Positions 43,105-49,139 of a DNA stretch of 64,000 nucleotides are shown here, piece by piece; within the stretch, counting starts at the first letter, position 1, and each line of letters starts with the position of its first letter. Under the pieces are notes generated by a model. The model was not told the origin of the DNA. It was given only the letters and a program-made list of their open reading frames with translations, and searched no databases. Both the position numbers and the translations under genes were made by a program. The stretch comes from a virus. The DNA lies in the IMG/VR virus record IMGVR_UViG_3300023184_000033, positions 1 to 64,000 of that record. One strand, given 5' to 3'.

Positions 43105-43801
43105 TAAAATTACTATCGTAGTACCTTGTAAAAATGAAGAAAATTATATTCATCATTTATTGGAACACTTGAAGAATCAAAACATCGGCAATACAAGAGT
43201 AATTATTGCTGATTGTTCCACCGATAATACTAGACAAGTCATAAAGAATAATAGTTCTACAATGAATGTTGAAATTATTGATGGTGGTCCAGTTTCTATT
43301 GCCAAAAACAATGGCGCCAGATTAGTAACCACTCCATACATATTATTCATAGATGCAGATGTTCGTTTCTTTAAACAGAATGTGATTCATGATGCAGTCA
43401 ATACAATTGAATCTAAGAACTTAGACCTTATTGGTTTAAACATCAAGTGTTATGATAATGACAAACGTGCATCTATTGGATTTGCGTTATTTAATGTCAT
43501 GAACCATATTCTAAAATTCTTTTCTCCGTTTGCAGTTGGTGCATTTATGTTAACACGTAGAGATAAGTTTGAAGAATATGGTGGATTCCCCGAAAAGTTT
43601 TCAACATCTGAAGACTACTTCTTATCAAGAATGTATAGTCCTAAAAAGTTTAGAATCATCAATCACCATTTTGGCCAAGATTCACGTAGACTCAAAAAGA
43701 TGGGTTACTTTGGCATGACTGCATACCTAATTAAGAACTTTATCAAGCGTAACGACAAAGCGTATTGGGACAAGCTCGATCCAACCAAATATTGGAACTA
43801 A
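43094..43801 (+). CDS. Glycosyltransferase family 2
   Basis: A 235-aa GT2 enzyme: ITIVVPCKNEENYIHHLLEH at the N-terminus, ILFIDADVRF near residue 76 (DXD) and GGFPEKFSTSEDYFLSRM near 159 (ED catalytic). A hydrophobic stretch near residue 140 may give membrane contact. It overlaps the LpxH-like gene by 11 bases. Confidence 0.85.
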   Translation: MLSDKITIVVPCKNEENYIHHLLEHLKNQNIGNTRVIIADCSTDNTRQVIKNNSSTMNVEIIDGGPVSIAKNNGARLVTTPYILFIDADVRFFKQNVIHDAVNTIESKNLDLIGLNIKCYDNDKRASIGFALFNVMNHILKFFSPFAVGAFMLTRRDKFEEYGGFPEKFSTSEDYFLSRMYSPKKFRIINHHFGQDSRRLKKMGYFGMTAYLIKNFIKRNDKAYWDKLDPTKYWN

Positions 43802-43823
43802 AATAACCCATGGAGATTTTTGA

Positions 43824-44513
43824 TTGTTACGTTTACTATTATCTTTATCTTTGGTACTTTCCGTACTTTGCAATCCATTATATGTCTCAGCAAAAGAAAT
43901 AACTGCTGAGAGCTGGTTAATATCAGACAATGGAAATGTTACATCAAGTAAAAACTCAAATCAAGTAAGGTCTATTGCCAGTATAACCAAGTTGATTACT
44001 GTAATGGTCTTCTTGGATATGAATCCTTATCCTTCTGAGAAACACAGAGAGCTTATAAGAAGAAGCTTAATATCTTCAGATAATACAGCAGCTAAAACCT
44101 TATGTAATGATTTTACAGGGGGACATAGAGATTGTATCTTTATGATGAACCTAAAGGCAAGCCAGCTAGGGCTCAAAAATACCAGATTTCTTGAACCAAC
44201 CGGACTATCGATGTTCAACGTCAGTACTGCGGAAGAATTAGTTAAGATTGTGGAAGAAGCGAGTAAGTATCCTCTGATTGTGGAATCGAGCAATACAAAG
44301 AGCTTAAAGATAAAGAAACACGTTTATACTAACACAAATCCGCACGTTAACATGTACAATGTTATGGTGAGTAAAACAGGTTACATTAGAATGTCTGGTG
44401 GTTGTATTGTAATGATGATTAAGACGGCAGAAGGTCTTAAAACTGCCATATTGCTTGGCAGCAAGAATACACATACACGTATTCAAGAAATTGATAGACT
44501 GTTAAAGTCTTAA
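43824..44513 (+). CDS. D-alanyl-D-alanine carboxypeptidase-like protein (peptidase S11)
   Basis: A 229-aa secreted penicillin-binding-type protein; TTG start at 43824 with GGAG eight bases upstream. A signal peptide ends near VSA-K (residue 23). The full active-site set is present: S53-x-x-K56 (SITK), S85-D-N87 and K184-T-G186. It is shorter than DacA because the C-terminal beta domain and membrane anchor are missing. It may trim host peptidoglycan stem peptides or protect the host wall; this is inference. Confidence 0.85.
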   Translation: MLRLLLSLSLVLSVLCNPLYVSAKEITAESWLISDNGNVTSSKNSNQVRSIASITKLITVMVFLDMNPYPSEKHRELIRRSLISSDNTAAKTLCNDFTGGHRDCIFMMNLKASQLGLKNTRFLEPTGLSMFNVSTAEELVKIVEEASKYPLIVESSNTKSLKIKKHVYTNTNPHVNMYNVMVSKTGYIRMSGGCIVMMIKTAEGLKTAILLGSKNTHTRIQEIDRLLKS

Positions 44514-44586
44514 TGGTTGCAGAGCCTGGAGTCGCACCAAGAACTGAGGATTATGAGTCCTCTGTGATACTGTTTCACCACCCTGC
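44514..44586 (-). tRNA. tRNA-Met (CAT) or Ile2
   Basis: A full cloverleaf with encoded CCA; anticodon loop CTCATAA. It abuts the stop of the D,D-carboxypeptidase gene on the other strand with no gap. CAT tRNAs may be Met or lysidine-modified Ile. Confidence 0.88.
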
Positions 44587-44594
44587 GATATCAG

Positions 44595-44668
44595 TGGAGC
44601 GGGATGGGAGAATCGAACTCCCGACTTTAGCTTGGAAGGCTAAGGTAATACCATTTTACGAATCCCGC
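44595..44668 (-). tRNA. tRNA-Gly (TCC)
   Basis: GCGGGAT acceptor, anticodon loop CTTCCAA, T-loop TTCGATT, encoded CCA. Confidence 0.93.
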
Positions 44669-44675
44669 AAAAAAC

Positions 44676-44740
44676 TGGAGCGGCCGCTACGATTCTCACG
44701 TAGACATTAGGTGGACCCCAATGTTGTTGAAAACGACCGC
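44676..44740 (-). ncRNA. 65-nt tRNA-like RNA lacking a normal D arm
   Basis: It has a 7-bp acceptor (GCGGTCG with CGGCCGC), discriminator U plus CCA, and a T-arm-like hairpin (CTACG, TGAGAAT, CGTAG). In the middle is only a 5-bp stem (ACATT/AATGT) with an 11-nt loop and no D stem. It is a decayed tRNA or a tRNA mimic. Confidence 0.6.
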
Positions 44741-44747
44741 ATAAACT

Positions 44748-44822
44748 TGGAGCGGGCAGAGAGAATCGAACTCTCAACTAAACCTTGGCAAGGTCTTGTG
44801 TTACCACTAGCACCATGCCCGC
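44748..44822 (-). tRNA. tRNA-Gly (GCC)
   Basis: GCGGGCA acceptor, anticodon loop TTGCCAA, T-loop TTCGATT, encoded CCA. Confidence 0.93.
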
Positions 44823-44833
44823 ATCTAAATTAG

Positions 44834-44862
44834 ATTGTATCTTATATATGCTTGTTTGTCAA
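44834..44862 (-). promoter_or_regulatory. Sigma70-like promoter inside the tRNA array
   Basis: TTGACA (44862-44857), 17 bases, TACAAT (44839-44834). Start of transcription would fall just before tRNA-Gly(GCC). The -35 is in the context CGCTTGACA, as at 60608. Confidence 0.75.
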
Positions 44863-44880
44863 GCGTTTCCGTGGTATACT

Positions 44881-44956
44881 TGGTGGGCCAACTTGGAATT
44901 GAACCAAGACTCAACCGATTATGAGTCGGACGCTTTACCATTAAGCTATTGGCCCA
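44881..44956 (-). tRNA. tRNA-Met (CAT) or Ile2
   Basis: TGGGCCA/TGGCCCA acceptor, anticodon loop CTCATAA, T-loop TTCAATT, encoded CCA. Second of three CAT tRNAs. Confidence 0.9.
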
Positions 44957-44961
44957 TAAAT

Positions 44962-45132
44962 TTAACGTTTAGAATTTTCTCTTTCTATTCGTTCAAATTC
45001 TGCATTTTCATTCTCAGAATCCTGAACTTGTTTTGGATCAGGTTTCCGAAAAATTGCATCGTAATTGTTTGCAAAAGTTTTCTGGTCCACACTAAATGGT
45101 CTTGGACTACTTCCTTTACCACCATCACTCAT
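44962..45132 (-). CDS. Conserved small phage protein, 56 aa
   Basis: MSDGGKGSSPRPFSVDQKTF, then NNYDAIFRK and an acidic tail. The MS(D/H)GGKGS..RP start is a pattern I recall from T4-like cyanophage hypothetical proteins. GGAG precedes the ATG. It lies between GroES and a tRNA. Function is unknown. Confidence 0.7.
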   Translation of the reverse strand: MSDGGKGSSPRPFSVDQKTFANNYDAIFRKPDPKQVQDSENENAEFERIERENSKR

Positions 45133-45136
45133 TTTG

Positions 45137-45385
45137 TTACTCTCCGTAAATAAAAACTATATCATCAATTGAGATGACATAACAATCGTTTAATGTTTTA
45201 GTTGCTGCATTCCAGTTTAAAAGAACTACGTCATCAACGGCAACTGCATCGACTTCAGAACCAATAGCAATTACTTTTGCTTTATCGGCTTCTTCTGAAC
45301 GTGTGAGAATAATTCCTCCAGAAGTGGTCTTATTATTCTCTAAACGTTCAACGATTACTTTTTTTCCTAATGGTTTTAAATTCAT
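45137..45385 (-). CDS. GroES-like co-chaperonin
   Basis: An 82-aa Cpn10: LKPLGKKVIVERLE at the N-terminus, the mobile loop NKTTSGGIILTR, and DVVLLNW. It would serve the role of T4 gp31, capping host GroEL to fold the capsid protein. It is shorter than cellular GroES (97 aa). It is embedded in the tRNA array. Confidence 0.9.
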   Translation of the reverse strand: MNLKPLGKKVIVERLENNKTTSGGIILTRSEEADKAKVIAIGSEVDAVAVDDVVLLNWNAATKTLNDCYVISIDDIVFIYGE

Positions 45386-45421
45386 AATATCCTCAAAATG
45401 TTTATATGTCTTTTATATAGT

Positions 45422-45508
45422 TGGTGCGACTGGCCGGAATCGAACCGGCATGCCCTTGCGAGCGAGAGATTTTAAGTCTCTTGTGTCTACCTATTTCACC
45501 ACAGTCGC
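45422..45508 (-). tRNA. tRNA-Leu (TAA)
   Basis: Class II tRNA with a long variable arm, anticodon loop CTTAAAA, T-loop TTCGATT, encoded CCA. Confidence 0.93.
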
Positions 45509-45510
45509 TT

Positions 45511-46074
45511 CTACATTGTTGGTCCGTTGCCGTTCCTAAATCCAACTTCACCGCCTTCAGCGGTAATTCTTTTAATAACATCTTCAAAAAGAATTGGTGT
45601 AAAATCTGTTTGTTCAACACAAACACAATGATATCTAGTATCAATTTCATTGCCATTCATTACACGACCTGTATGCAGGTGTCCGTGGATGTTAACTCCA
45701 AATCGGCCAAGACTATCACTATGAATAGGAATATGTGAAAGAATCATTCCGTTCATTACATGATAAGCACGTAGTTCACGAAAATATTTCCGATATTCAT
45801 CATCACGAAAAATGTCATGGTTGCCTCGAATGAGAACTTTATCACCGTTAAGTCTACTCATAATAGGAAGAGCTTTGCGGTTGATAACTACATCACCAAG
45901 ATGATATACTTTATCGTTTGGCCGAACAGTTTCGTTCCAACGTTTAACCATTTCTTCATCCATTTCATCTGGATTGGTCCATGGTCTAATCTTTTCGTTT
46001 GTTTTAGAGTCGGTGAATCTACATACTCCAGCATGACCAAAGTGTGTGTCACTTACAAGAAATACTGCTGGCAT
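45511..46074 (-). CDS. Calcineurin-like metallophosphoesterase
   Basis: A 187-aa protein with SDTHFGH near residue 8, LGDVVINR near 59, RGNHDIF near 84, SHIPIH near 113 and HGHLHTG near 130, the full set of metal ligands. Substrate unknown. It lies between tRNA-Leu and tRNA-Arg. Confidence 0.87.
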   Translation of the reverse strand: MPAVFLVSDTHFGHAGVCRFTDSKTNEKIRPWTNPDEMDEEMVKRWNETVRPNDKVYHLGDVVINRKALPIMSRLNGDKVLIRGNHDIFRDDEYRKYFRELRAYHVMNGMILSHIPIHSDSLGRFGVNIHGHLHTGRVMNGNEIDTRYHCVCVEQTDFTPILFEDVIKRITAEGGEVGFRNGNGPTM

Positions 46075-46090
46075 ATAAAATCCTTTAAAA

Positions 46091-46165
46091 TGGTCCGGCC
46101 TACAGGAATCGAACCCATATTCACGGTGTAGAAGACCGCTGTATTATCCATTATACTAAGGCCGG
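46091..46165 (-). tRNA. tRNA-Arg (TCT)
   Basis: CCGGCCT acceptor, anticodon loop CTTCTAC, T-loop TTCGATT, encoded CCA. Confidence 0.92.
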
Positions 46166-46170
46166 TTGTT

Positions 46171-46247
46171 TGGTGCCCCAGAGGAGACTCGAACTCCTAA
46201 AATCTTGCTTCTAAGGCAAGCACGTATACCAATTCCGTCACCGGGGC
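46171..46247 (-). tRNA. tRNA-Leu (TAG) with a short variable region
   Basis: GCCCCGG/CTGGGGC acceptor, Leu-like D arm, stem CTTGC, loop CTTAGAA, then only five bases (ATTTT) before the T stem AGGAG. Bacterial tRNA-Leu normally has a long variable arm. Confidence 0.82.
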
Positions 46248-46266
46248 AATTTGGAATAAATTGTAA

Positions 46267-46425
46267 TTATCTTGTAATTTTTCTTATCAATAATATTAAA
46301 TAATATTTTAATCCACGAAAAGGAAAAAAATCAAAGTTCATATTTGGCCACATTTCAATATGACCAACTTCATTTGGTATTCCACCATATGCTTTGTCTA
46401 GTGTTTCTTTAGTAGTATTTTTCAT
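46267..46425 (-). CDS. Hypothetical 52-aa protein
   Basis: The product MKNTTKETLDKAYGGIPNEV, GHIEMWPNMN, then a hydrophobic basic C-terminus fills the gap between two tRNAs. The ribosome site is weak (GAAAG). No family is recognised. Confidence 0.45.
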   Translation of the reverse strand: MKNTTKETLDKAYGGIPNEVGHIEMWPNMNFDFFPFRGLKYYLILLIRKITR

Positions 46426-46446
46426 TTCTTAATCTTTCAATAATAT

Positions 46447-46525
46447 TGGTACCCTCGCTCAGATTCGAACTGAGAGAACTCTTCTTTTTGAGAGAAGCGA
46501 CTTTACCAGATTTGTCCACGGGGGC
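46447..46525 (-). tRNA. tRNA-Leu (CAA) with a short variable region
   Basis: Stem CTTCT, loop CTCAAAA, variable region of six bases, T arm CTCAG TTCGAAT CTGAG, encoded CCA. The acceptor has a C-A mismatch at the fifth pair and a G-T first pair. Class I shape with a Leu anticodon is unusual. Confidence 0.75.
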
Positions 46526-46529
46526 AATT

Positions 46530-46606
46530 TGGTGCAACCTAGAGGAATCGAACCTCTTTCAATGGCTCTTCAGACCACCGCTATGACCACATCAGCTAAG
46601 GTTGCA
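46530..46606 (-). tRNA. tRNA-Phe (GAA)
   Basis: TGCAACC acceptor, anticodon loop CTGAAGA, T-loop TTCGATT, encoded CCA. Confidence 0.92.
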
Positions 46607-46612
46607 TATTCA

Positions 46613-46686
46613 TGGTACCTCGTTGGAGAATCGAACTCCCGTATGCACCGTGTAAGGATGCCGTTCTACCATTAAACTACCGAGGC
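46613..46686 (-). tRNA. tRNA-Val (TAC)
   Basis: GCCTCGG acceptor, anticodon loop CTTACAC, T-loop TTCGATT, encoded CCA. Confidence 0.92.
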
Positions 46687-46696
46687 AAATTTACTT

Positions 46697-46770
46697 TGGG
46701 GTGACTAATGGGAGTTGAACCCATACGATCAGAATCACAATCTGAGATGCTACCGCTACATCATAGTCAC
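46697..46770 (-). tRNA. tRNA-His (GTG)
   Basis: GTGACTA/TAGTCAC acceptor with discriminator C, as expected for His; anticodon loop TTGTGAT; encoded CCA. Confidence 0.92.
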
Positions 46771-46799
46771 ACCAAAGTAAACTTAATTACTTTGGGATT

Positions 46800-47288
46800 T
46801 TAAACTCCTACCAACTCTTGTTCAGCAAGAATACGTTTCAATCTATCTGCACAGAACGAAGCTGCAGGTGCATCTGGTTTAACCATTGGTGTCACATTAC
46901 ATGTACCTTTGATATAACCAATTGCTTGTTGTACAACACAAGAACTTCCGTGTTCTTCTGACTTGTTAAGGTCTAGATGAACTTCTACATGAAAGTCTTC
47001 TAATGTTTCTGCAAGAGATTGGAATAATTCTGAAACTTTATAAACTTCATTCATAAGCCTCATTGCAGGTTTACTTTTCTTATGGTCATAATCTAATTCA
47101 CGGTCAACAAAACCGAAAATCTTACAACCATGGCGGCCATCAATATGAACAACAACAGCTAAAGCATAGTCGGCATACCACACACCATCCACTCTAACTC
47201 TTTCTGAGTCAGCACCAAGATACACTTTAGTATCTGGTCCTTGATTAGCGAGAAATGACCTAACTTCTTCTATATCGAACTTTCTCAT
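46800..47288 (-). CDS. RNase H-like (DUF458/YkuK-type) protein
   Basis: A 162-aa protein; ATG at 47288 with AGGTGG upstream. VYLGADSERV near residue 23 (first acidic), VEVHLDLNKSEEHGSS near 101 and KPDAPAASFCADRL near 138 fit the predicted RNase H-fold family often found in T4-like phages. Nuclease activity is inferred. It lies between two tRNA groups, where an RNA-processing role would make sense. Confidence 0.78.
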   Translation of the reverse strand: MRKFDIEEVRSFLANQGPDTKVYLGADSERVRVDGVWYADYALAVVVHIDGRHGCKIFGFVDRELDYDHKKSKPAMRLMNEVYKVSELFQSLAETLEDFHVEVHLDLNKSEEHGSSCVVQQAIGYIKGTCNVTPMVKPDAPAASFCADRLKRILAEQELVGV

Positions 47289-47311
47289 ATTGACCACCTT
47301 TTTTTAAAACT

Positions 47312-47384
47312 TGGCATCCCGCTAGGGACTCGAACCCCAACCAACGGTTTTGGAGACCGCTATGCTGCCATTACACCAGCGAGA
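47312..47384 (-). tRNA. tRNA-Trp (CCA)
   Basis: TCTCGCT acceptor, stem GCGGT, loop CTCCAAA, T-loop TTCGAGT, discriminator G, encoded CCA. Confidence 0.92.
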
Positions 47385-47391
47385 TATATAT

Positions 47392-47465
47392 TGGTTCTCT
47401 GTAGAAGAATCGAACTTCTGTCTATCGGTTATCAGCCGATTGCTCTACCATTGAGCTAACGGAGA
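47392..47465 (-). tRNA. tRNA-Ile (GAT)
   Basis: TCTCCGT acceptor, anticodon loop CTGATAA, T-loop TTCGATT, encoded CCA. Confidence 0.92.
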
Positions 47466-47734
47466 AAAATGCTCTGCGAACCTCGGCGGTAATTGTAGTG
47501 CATCAGCTCTTCTCCTTTGTATCAGAGTCACATCTCACGCACCTTCCACCCGCTTCCCGACAGGTTCCGTTCTCGTATTGCCAACGCCAGTTCGGTTTAA
47601 CTGCTACATTTGACTGTAGGGACAGATTCTTTCACCAATGTTACTAAAGGTGAACCCTTGTCCGAACCACCCGTGATTAATTATTTCACTTCTCATCCTG
47701 CGGGTCACAGTAGCCACTATCACATGGCACGGTC
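47466..47734 (-). ncRNA. Structured spacer RNA between tRNA-Arg and tRNA-Ile
   Basis: A 269-base stretch without a gene. Visible stems: GGACA (47620-47624) with TGTCC (47659-47663) enclosing TTCACC (47631-47636) with GGTGAA (47649-47654); CTACA with TGTAG (47604-47619); CAGTT with AACTG (47588-47603); and a competing long-range GTTCGG (47590-47595) with CCGAAC (47662-47667). It is GC-richer than coding neighbours. Function is unknown. Confidence 0.5.
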
Positions 47735-47810
47735 TGGAGGGTCATAGAGGACTCAAACCCCTAACTCAAACTTCGTAGGATTGTGTGATATTCAGTTTCA
47801 CCAACGACCC
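47735..47810 (-). tRNA. tRNA-Arg (ACG)
   Basis: GGGTCGT acceptor, anticodon loop CTACGAA with one T-T mismatch in the stem, T-loop TTTGAGT, encoded CCA. Its 5' 45 bases double as the 3' end of the HNH endonuclease gene. Confidence 0.82.
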
Positions 47811-48215
47811 AAATAATTTTCCTGCATGATGTTTTCTGTGACAATTTGCACACAAACAAGCACACTTATTAATTTCTTCAACAATTTGTTTTTTACTTGC
47901 TTCCGATTTATTAGAGATATTAAAATCTTTTTCATTACTGTTCATATGATGAAAATCTAAACAAGAAGTTTCAGACTCACCACATATACAACAACTTAAT
48001 GTTTCTTTTAATTTAAAAAACCATTCTTTATTTTCTTTTTTATATTTTTTTGCTCTTGTTAAATTTGTTGAATGGTGTTTGTAATAAGATTCTTTACTTT
48101 TTACCTTACGACATTCATCACAAAATGTTACTCTTTTTCCTTTTTCCTTGTTTTTAAAGGCAAACTTCTCTATTGGAAATTCTACCTCACAACAATTACA
48201 TTTTTTCTTTTCCAT
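47766..48215 (-). CDS. HNH homing endonuclease
   Basis: A 149-aa protein with two zinc knuckles at the N-terminus (CNCC and CDEC), CCICG near residue 75, LDFHHMNSNEKDF (HNH histidines) near 86 and CACLCANCHRKHH near 118. Its last 14 codons lie inside tRNA-Arg(ACG) and its stop falls at that tRNA's anticodon arm. A perfect TATAAATA late promoter is 22 bases upstream. It is the kind of mobile gene that invades tRNA arrays. Confidence 0.88.
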   Translation of the reverse strand: MEKKKCNCCEVEFPIEKFAFKNKEKGKRVTFCDECRKVKSKESYYKHHSTNLTRAKKYKKENKEWFFKLKETLSCCICGESETSCLDFHHMNSNEKDFNISNKSEASKKQIVEEINKCACLCANCHRKHHAGKLFGSLVKLNITQSYEV

Positions 48216-48236
48216 ATATTCTCCTAGATATAAACT

Positions 48237-48244
48237 TATTTATA
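48237..48244 (-). promoter_or_regulatory. T4-type late promoter TATAAATA
   Basis: Perfect TATAAATA on the minus strand, 22 bases before the HNH gene start at 48215. Confidence 0.8.
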
Positions 48245-48262
48245 AAGTTCGTATCTTTGATA

Positions 48263-48338
48263 TGGTAGTGACGGAGGGAACCGAGCCCCCAACCTTTTCC
48301 GTATGAAGGAACTGCTCTGCCGGTTGAGCTACGTCACT
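48263..48338 (-). tRNA. tRNA-Met (CAT), possibly initiator-like
   Basis: AGTGACG/CGTCACT acceptor, anticodon loop TTCATAC, T-loop CTCGGTT, encoded CCA. Third CAT tRNA. The anticodon stem has a G-A end mismatch. Confidence 0.82.
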
Positions 48339-48363
48339 ATAATCGACTATAATCGACTATAAT
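48336..48363. repeat. 10-bp tandem repeat AATCGACTAT
   Basis: Two full units and a partial third lie between tRNA-Ala and tRNA-Met, the first unit overlapping the tRNA-Met 5' edge. Confidence 0.7.
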
Positions 48364-48437
48364 TGGTGGAGGATGGGAGAATCGAACTCCCGTAAACAGC
48401 TTGCAAAGCTGCCGTAATCCCATTATACTAATCCCCC
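48364..48437 (-). tRNA. tRNA-Ala (TGC)
   Basis: GGGGGAT acceptor, anticodon loop TTTGCAA, T-loop TTCGATT, encoded CCA. Confidence 0.93.
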
Positions 48438-48443
48438 ATAACT

Positions 48444-48517
48444 TGGTCTCGGTAGAAGGAATCGAACCTTCGTCACGTGGTCCCAAACCACGAATTCTGC
48501 CATTAAACTACACCGAG
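48444..48517 (-). tRNA. tRNA-Pro (TGG)
   Basis: CTCGGTG acceptor (starting at 48517, which gives seven pairs with TACCGAG), anticodon loop TTTGGGA, T-loop TTCGATT, encoded CCA. Confidence 0.92.
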
Positions 48518-48523
48518 AAAAAC

Positions 48524-48594
48524 TGGCTCCAGTGGAAGGAATCGAACCTTCATTGGTTGTATACGGACCATGTTACCATTACATTACAACTGGA
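48524..48594 (-). tRNA. Degenerate tRNA, isotype undetermined
   Basis: Acceptor (TCCAGTT/CACTGGA, last pair broken), T arm (GAAGG TTCGATT CCTTC) and CCA are good. The anticodon arm plus variable region is about four bases short; a TGGT/ACCA stem leaves a nine-base loop CCGTATACA without a U33. Possible anticodons are GTA or TAT. Confidence 0.55.
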
Positions 48595-48601
48595 ATAAAC
48601 T

Positions 48602-48676
48602 TGGTGCCCCAGGAGAGAATCGAACTCCCACACCCGGATTACAAAACCGGACCTCTACCACTAAGGATACAAGGGC
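48602..48676 (-). tRNA. tRNA-Thr (TGT)
   Basis: GCCCTTG/CTGGGGC acceptor with one mismatch, anticodon loop TTTGTAA closed by a T-T pair, T-loop TTCGATT, encoded CCA. Confidence 0.82.
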
Positions 48677-48681
48677 TATAT

Positions 48682-48760
48682 TGGCTCCGCATTAGAGAAT
48701 CGAACTCTACTAACCAGTGATTAACAGTCACGCCCATGCACCTTGCTCGGGTTCTGCGGA
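48682..48760 (-). tRNA. tRNA-Asn (GTT)
   Basis: TCCGCAG acceptor, anticodon loop CTGTTAA, T arm TAGAG TTCGATT CTCTA, discriminator G, encoded CCA. Confidence 0.87.
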
Positions 48761-48768
48761 ATAAAACT

Positions 48769-48843
48769 TGGCGGTTCTAAGGGGTAACGATCCCCTTCTT
48801 CAAGCGTGACAGGCTTGTGTGCGTCCATGAACACTTTAGAACC
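48769..48843 (-). tRNA. tRNA-Asp (GTC)
   Basis: GGTTCTA/TAGAACC acceptor, stem CAAGC, loop CTGTCAC, T-loop ATCGTTA, discriminator G, encoded CCA. Confidence 0.92.
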
Positions 48844-48849
48844 TAAATT

Positions 48850-48933
48850 TGGTGGATGCGGTTGGATTCGAACCAACGTGTTGTTACAACCGGATTTACA
48901 GTCCGGCACCTTCGGCCTCTCGGTCACACATCC
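48850..48933 (-). tRNA. tRNA-Tyr (GTA)
   Basis: Class II tRNA with a variable arm, anticodon loop CTGTAAA, T-loop TTCGAAT, encoded CCA. Confidence 0.93.
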
Positions 48934-48939
48934 AATTTT

Positions 48940-49013
48940 TGGTAGGGGCACAGAGAATTGAACTCTGGTTAATAGGTTAAAAGCCTACTACTTTACCACT
49001 AAGTTATACCCCC
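48940..49013 (-). tRNA. tRNA-Lys (TTT)
   Basis: GGGGGTA/TGCCCCT acceptor, anticodon loop CTTTTAA, T-loop TTCAATT, encoded CCA. Its 5' end abuts a stem-bounded spacer RNA. Confidence 0.92.
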
Positions 49014-49138
49014 ATCATTTGTTTTGCTGACGCACTATTTGCTATGCTCAACGGATTCATTTGCAAATTTACCGTTTCTGTACATAGTTACTTAGAGTTG
49101 ACGTTTACTCAATGGCTTACATCAACAAAACAAATGAT
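49014..49138 (-). ncRNA. Stem-bounded structured RNA A
   Basis: A 13-bp perfect closing stem (49014-49026 with 49126-49138) encloses 99 bases. Inside, CTATG (49042-49046) pairs with CATAG (49083-49087) around AACGG (49050-49054) with CCGTT (49072-49076). The 3' strand of the closing stem directly abuts the 5' end of tRNA-Lys. No coding potential is seen. Confidence 0.72.
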
Positions 49139-49139
49139 A

